From positions 1,364,001 through 1,428,000 of the forward strand of contig OZ251578.1 of NCBI GenBank assembly GCA_965243835.1: a stretch of 64,000 nt of DNA, in the 5' to 3' direction. Origin of the DNA: G965202665 sp965243835 (GTDB taxonomy: Bacteria > Actinomycetota > Acidimicrobiia > Spongiisociales > Spongiisociaceae). Shown here in pieces: positions 60,994-64,000 of the stretch. The notes beneath the pieces are model-generated. The model worked only from the letters and a program-made list of their open reading frames with translations, was not told the DNA's origin and ran no database searches. Every line of letters starts with the position of its first letter. The stretch's first letter is position 1. The translations under genes were made by a program, and so were the position numbers.

Positions 60994-61658
60994 CCCTCCC
61001 TTTCTACGTTCCGCCCGAACAGCTGGTCAAGGACCGGGCCGAGTACGCCCGCAAGGGGATCGCCCGGGGACGGTCCATCGCCGCTTTGGAAGTGGAGGAG
61101 GGGGTGGTGATTCTGGCCGAAAACCCGAGCCGCACCCTCACCAAGATTTCCGAGATCTACGACCGGATCGCCTTCGCCGGGGTGGGGAAGTACAACGAGT
61201 TCGAGTCGTTGCGGGTGGCGGGAATCCGGTACGCCGACGTCAAAGGGTATCAATACGGGCGGGCGGATGTGACCGCCAAAAGCCTGGCTTCGGCTTTTTC
61301 GCAGACTTTGGGAAACATTTTCATGCAGGGGGTGAAGCCGTACGAGGTGGAAATCCTGATCGCCGAAGTCGGTTTGCCCGCCGCGCGGGACGGTTTGTAC
61401 CGGGTGTCGTACGACGGGACGTTGTACGACGACCAGGGGGTGGCGGCCATCGGCGGCCAGGCGGAGGTCCTGTTGGAGAGGTTGGGGGAGGGCTACCGGC
61501 CGGGGATGCCGATGACCGAGGCTTTGGGCATGGCGGCGGCCGCTTTCCGGGAAGTGCAGGAACGGGAGGCGGAAGGCTGGGAGGGGGCGTTGCTGGGCCG
61601 GGAGGGAACGCACCGCCGTTTCCGGCGGCTGACCGTCGGGGAACTTTCCCAAATCTGA
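60990..61658 (+). CDS. prcA: 20S proteasome alpha subunit
   Basis: A 222-residue gate-forming subunit. The N-terminus (MTLPFYVPPEQLVKDRAEYA) is followed by KGIARGRSIAALE and the alpha-type helix. The GTG at 60990 overlaps the prcB stop (GTGA). The C-terminus is short compared with mycobacterial PrcA. Confidence 0.94.
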   Translation: MTLPFYVPPEQLVKDRAEYARKGIARGRSIAALEVEEGVVILAENPSRTLTKISEIYDRIAFAGVGKYNEFESLRVAGIRYADVKGYQYGRADVTAKSLASAFSQTLGNIFMQGVKPYEVEILIAEVGLPAARDGLYRVSYDGTLYDDQGVAAIGGQAEVLLERLGEGYRPGMPMTEALGMAAAAFREVQEREAEGWEGALLGREGTHRRFRRLTVGELSQI

Positions 61659-61703
61659 CCTAGCTGGCTGATGCGTCCGCCCTCTCCTCCGTTGTAACGC
61701 GCC

Positions 61704-61979
61704 ATGACCGAAACCCCGGCCCCAAACAATCCGCCGTACGCCCCGCAGGGCAACGGGATGGCGGTGGCCGGATTTGTCTTATCCTTGTGCGCCTACCCGC
61801 TGTTCTTCCTGGTTGTTCCCTGGATTTTGGCGGTTGTCTTTTCGGGGATCGGGCTGTACCGGAGCCAATTCCTGCCGGGCGGGCATGGCAAAGGATTGGC
61901 GATCGCCGGTTTGGCGCTGTCGCTCGGTCCGGCGGCGTTGCTCTTCATGTTCGGAATTATCGGCTCCTTCGCTTCCTAA
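61704..61979 (+). CDS. DUF4190-type small membrane protein
   Basis: A 91-residue protein with two membrane segments (about 19-42 and 66-87) around the GLYRSQFLPGGHGKGLAIAG loop, which is typical of DUF4190. A Pro/Asn-rich N-terminus lies outside. It is inserted between prcA and pafA, where no proteasome function is known for it. Confidence 0.8.
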   Translation: MTETPAPNNPPYAPQGNGMAVAGFVLSLCAYPLFFLVVPWILAVVFSGIGLYRSQFLPGGHGKGLAIAGLALSLGPAALLFMFGIIGSFAS

Positions 61980-62076
61980 TCGCTCGTCCGGTCCGCCGGC
62001 TGGTCCCGGGGATTTTCGGACGGCTCAGCAGCCCGTTTCCCGCCTTAGCGGGCCGGGGGGAGTAGCCTGGGGGGAA

Positions 62077-63432
62077 ATGCGGCGGCGTATATTCGGGTTG
62101 GAGAGCGAGTTCGGGGTTACTTGCACCTTGCGGGGCCAGCGCCGGCTCAGTCCGGACGAGGTGTCCCGCTACCTGTTCCGCAGCGTGGTGTCCTGGGGGC
62201 GTTCCTCCAATGTGTTCCTGGAAAATGGGGCCCGGCTGTATCTGGACGTGGGCAGCCACCCCGAATACGCCACCCCGGAATGCGATGACATCCTGGACCT
62301 GGTAGCCCACGACAAGGCGGGGGAGCGGTTGCTGGAGGGGTTGCGGCGCGCCGCGGAACGCAATCTGGCCGAAGAAGGCATCCGCGGGGATATTTACCTG
62401 TACAAGAACAATACCGACTCGGTGGGCAACTCCTACGGATGCCACGAGAACTACCTGGTGGGGAGGCAGGACGACTTCGGGCGCATGCTGGACACCCTCA
62501 TTCCCTTCCTGGTCACCCGTCAGATTTTCTGCGGGGCGGGCAAACTTTTGCACACCCCCCGGGGGACGATGATGTCCATCTCGCAACGGGCCGAACACAT
62601 CTGGGAGGGGGTGTCGTCGGCCACCACCCGCTCGCGTCCGCTGATCAACACCCGCGATGAGCCGCATGCCGACGCGGAACGGTTCCGGCGCCTGCATATC
62701 ATCGCCGGGGATTCCAATATGAGCGAGTTCGCCACCTATGTGAAAGTGGGCATCACCGCCGCCATCCTGGAAATGTTGGAGGACCGGGTGGCGTTCCGCG
62801 ACTTGACCATGGCCAACCCCGTGCGCGCCATCAGGGATATCAGCCACGACATCACTTGCCGCCGGACGGTGCGTCTCAGCAACGGACGGGAACTGTCGGC
62901 TTTGGACGTTCAATGGGAGTACCTGGACCGGGTGATGCGCTACGCCCGCAATCCCGGTTTCTCCCCGCCGGTGGCCAAAGCGGTGGAGATGTGGGAGACG
63001 TTGCTCACCGGCCTGGAAAAAGATCCGCTGTCGCTGAGCCGGGAAGTGGACTGGGTGATTAAATATCATCTGCTGGAGCATTACCGGCAACGGCACGGCC
63101 TGCGGTTGTCCGACCCCCGCATGTCGCTTTTGGATCTCAGCTATCACGACATCAACCTGGACCGCGGCTCCTACTATCTGATGGCCGGCAAGGGATTGCT
63201 GGAGCGGGTGGTCACCGAAACGGCGGTGCGTGCCGCCGTCTCCACTCCCCCCAGGACCACCCGCGCCCGCTTGCGGGGCGAGTTCATCACCGCCGCCAAA
63301 GCCAGCAAACGCGAATACACGGTGGACTGGGTGCACCTGAAGCTGAACGACCAGGCGCAACGGACGGTGCTGTGCAAAGACCCCTTCCTGGCGGTGGACG
63401 AACGGGTGGAACGCCTAATAGCAGGCCTCTGA
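62077..63432 (+). CDS. pafA: Pup-protein ligase
   Basis: Attaches the C-terminal Glu of Pup to substrate lysines; 451 residues. Same fold as Dop but without the loop: RIFGLESEFGV, NGARLYLDVGSHPEYATPE, NNTDSVGNSYGCHENYL and TRDEPHADAERF. TAGCCT ends eight bases before the ATG at 62077, so a leaderless or short-leader transcript is likely. An upstream open frame is not used, as ATG 62077 gives the standard start. Confidence 0.96.
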   Translation: MRRRIFGLESEFGVTCTLRGQRRLSPDEVSRYLFRSVVSWGRSSNVFLENGARLYLDVGSHPEYATPECDDILDLVAHDKAGERLLEGLRRAAERNLAEEGIRGDIYLYKNNTDSVGNSYGCHENYLVGRQDDFGRMLDTLIPFLVTRQIFCGAGKLLHTPRGTMMSISQRAEHIWEGVSSATTRSRPLINTRDEPHADAERFRRLHIIAGDSNMSEFATYVKVGITAAILEMLEDRVAFRDLTMANPVRAIRDISHDITCRRTVRLSNGRELSALDVQWEYLDRVMRYARNPGFSPPVAKAVEMWETLLTGLEKDPLSLSREVDWVIKYHLLEHYRQRHGLRLSDPRMSLLDLSYHDINLDRGSYYLMAGKGLLERVVTETAVRAAVSTPPRTTRARLRGEFITAAKASKREYTVDWVHLKLNDQAQRTVLCKDPFLAVDERVERLIAGL

Positions 63433-63553
63433 CCCCGCCCTCCGGCTCCCCTCGTCGCATAACTCCCCAACCCTCCTATCCTGGCGCGGTACGGAGGCGC
63501 TCTCCGCAGGCTCCCCGGAGGACAGATGACCCCGACTACAAGGAACCCTCGCG

Positions 63554-64000
63554 ATGCCCTACGACAATGATGCTTACTACGCAACTTTGTTGGAAGTAGC
63601 GCGTCTGGAAAAGGAACAGGAGGAAACCCGCCTTCAAGGTGCGATCAGGACCATCCGGTGGTGGTCGGCGGGCTGTTTAGCTGTGACGACCTTGCATGGA
63701 GCCCTCCCCTTCGGGTTGATGGCAGGATTGGACAGTCGCGTGATCAGGGGAGTGGCTGTCTGCGTTGTGGTTTCCTTATGCGGATGGGCATGGGCGGTGT
63801 GGGGGTCGGTGCGGAGGCTGAAGCCCCGTTCCGCCATAGGCCGGTCGGGGATTTTGCGGAGAGATTATCTACAAGGTAAAACCGTTGACGCAAGGCAGGT
63901 GTTTTTTGAACTGTGGGGGAACCCATACTCCCCGGGGTCCGGAGGAGGATCGGTGGCCTTCAAGGAAAGGGAGGCGAACGAGGCCGATCGTTTCGCCGAG
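63554..64000 (+). CDS. Two-helix membrane protein, cut by the window end
   Basis: The frame is open from ATG 63554 to the end (149 residues). A charged helix (ATLLEVARLEKEQEETRL) is followed by two membrane segments (about 37-58 and 64-85), a basic stretch, then LRRDYLQGKTVDARQVFFEL. No family is recognised. The 3' end is missing, so the family cannot be judged. The 63433-63553 gap before it holds no gene. Confidence 0.65.
   Translation, partial: MPYDNDAYYATLLEVARLEKEQEETRLQGAIRTIRWWSAGCLAVTTLHGALPFGLMAGLDSRVIRGVAVCVVVSLCGWAWAVWGSVRRLKPRSAIGRSGILRRDYLQGKTVDARQVFFELWGNPYSPGSGGGSVAFKEREANEADRFAE

Overview
The window is high-GC DNA from an actinobacterium. The main evidence is a complete Pup-proteasome locus (trmI, arc/mpa, dop, pup, prcB, prcA, pafA), two mycothiol-dependent-type alcohol dehydrogenases, actinobacterial forms of polA, rpsA, uvrA, uvrB and uvrC, and several start codons that look leaderless. 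Placement below phylum (for example Acidimicrobiia) is only a guess.

Layout. 1-7.3 kb: end of trpB, trpA, tRNA-Leu(CAA), two small ORFs, polA, rpsA with a long repeat-bearing N-terminus, and coaE. 7.3-8.9 kb (minus strand): a small ORF and a DUF433/DUF5615-type pair resembling a toxin-antitoxin module. 8.9-11 kb: uvrB, which carries a single-base frameshift. 11-17 kb: an accessory block with two unknown genes, a small minus-strand gene, an Ala/Trp-rich helical protein, a CBASS-like pair (CD-NTase with an apparent C-terminal E2-like domain, plus a four-helix membrane protein), and decayed copies of helicase and uvrB sequence. 17-30 kb: a tight defence operon of SNF2 helicase (DUF3883 tail), two tandem DUF1156 DNA methyltransferases and a HEPN-DUF499 ATPase. 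The second methyltransferase is broken by a run of 13 G and looks phase-variable. A minus-strand possible HEPN gene follows.

30-38 kb: three tiny related basic proteins in tandem upstream of uvrA, then uvrA, a SAM methyltransferase, a small ORF, uvrC and rapZ. 38-39 kb: two related membrane-anchored coiled-coil repeat proteins lie where yvcK/whiA/gap often sit. 39.3-46 kb: pgk, tpiA, gpmA, an MscR-like dehydrogenase, secG, mscR, a metallo-beta-lactamase-fold hydrolase, tRNA-Leu(GAG) and a gamma-carbonic-anhydrase-like protein. 46-48 kb: a low-GC insert with a HepT-like protein that has lost its catalytic motif, a membrane protein and an isochorismatase-like hydrolase. 48-54 kb (minus): one signalling run of STAS protein, response regulator-PP2C phosphatase, RsbW-like kinase, ABC-type binding lipoprotein and sensor histidine kinase. 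54-64 kb: small membrane proteins, ppk2, the proteasome locus and a partial membrane protein.

Housekeeping genes are stacked in translationally coupled groups. Accessory material is concentrated after uvrB, before uvrA and after tRNA-Leu(GAG). The strongest leads are the G13 tract in the second methyltransferase, the near-identical 630-bp 3' ends of the two methyltransferases, the CD-NTase/E2-like fusion, the fossil fragments of uvrB and helicase, and the tiny tandem proteins before uvrA.
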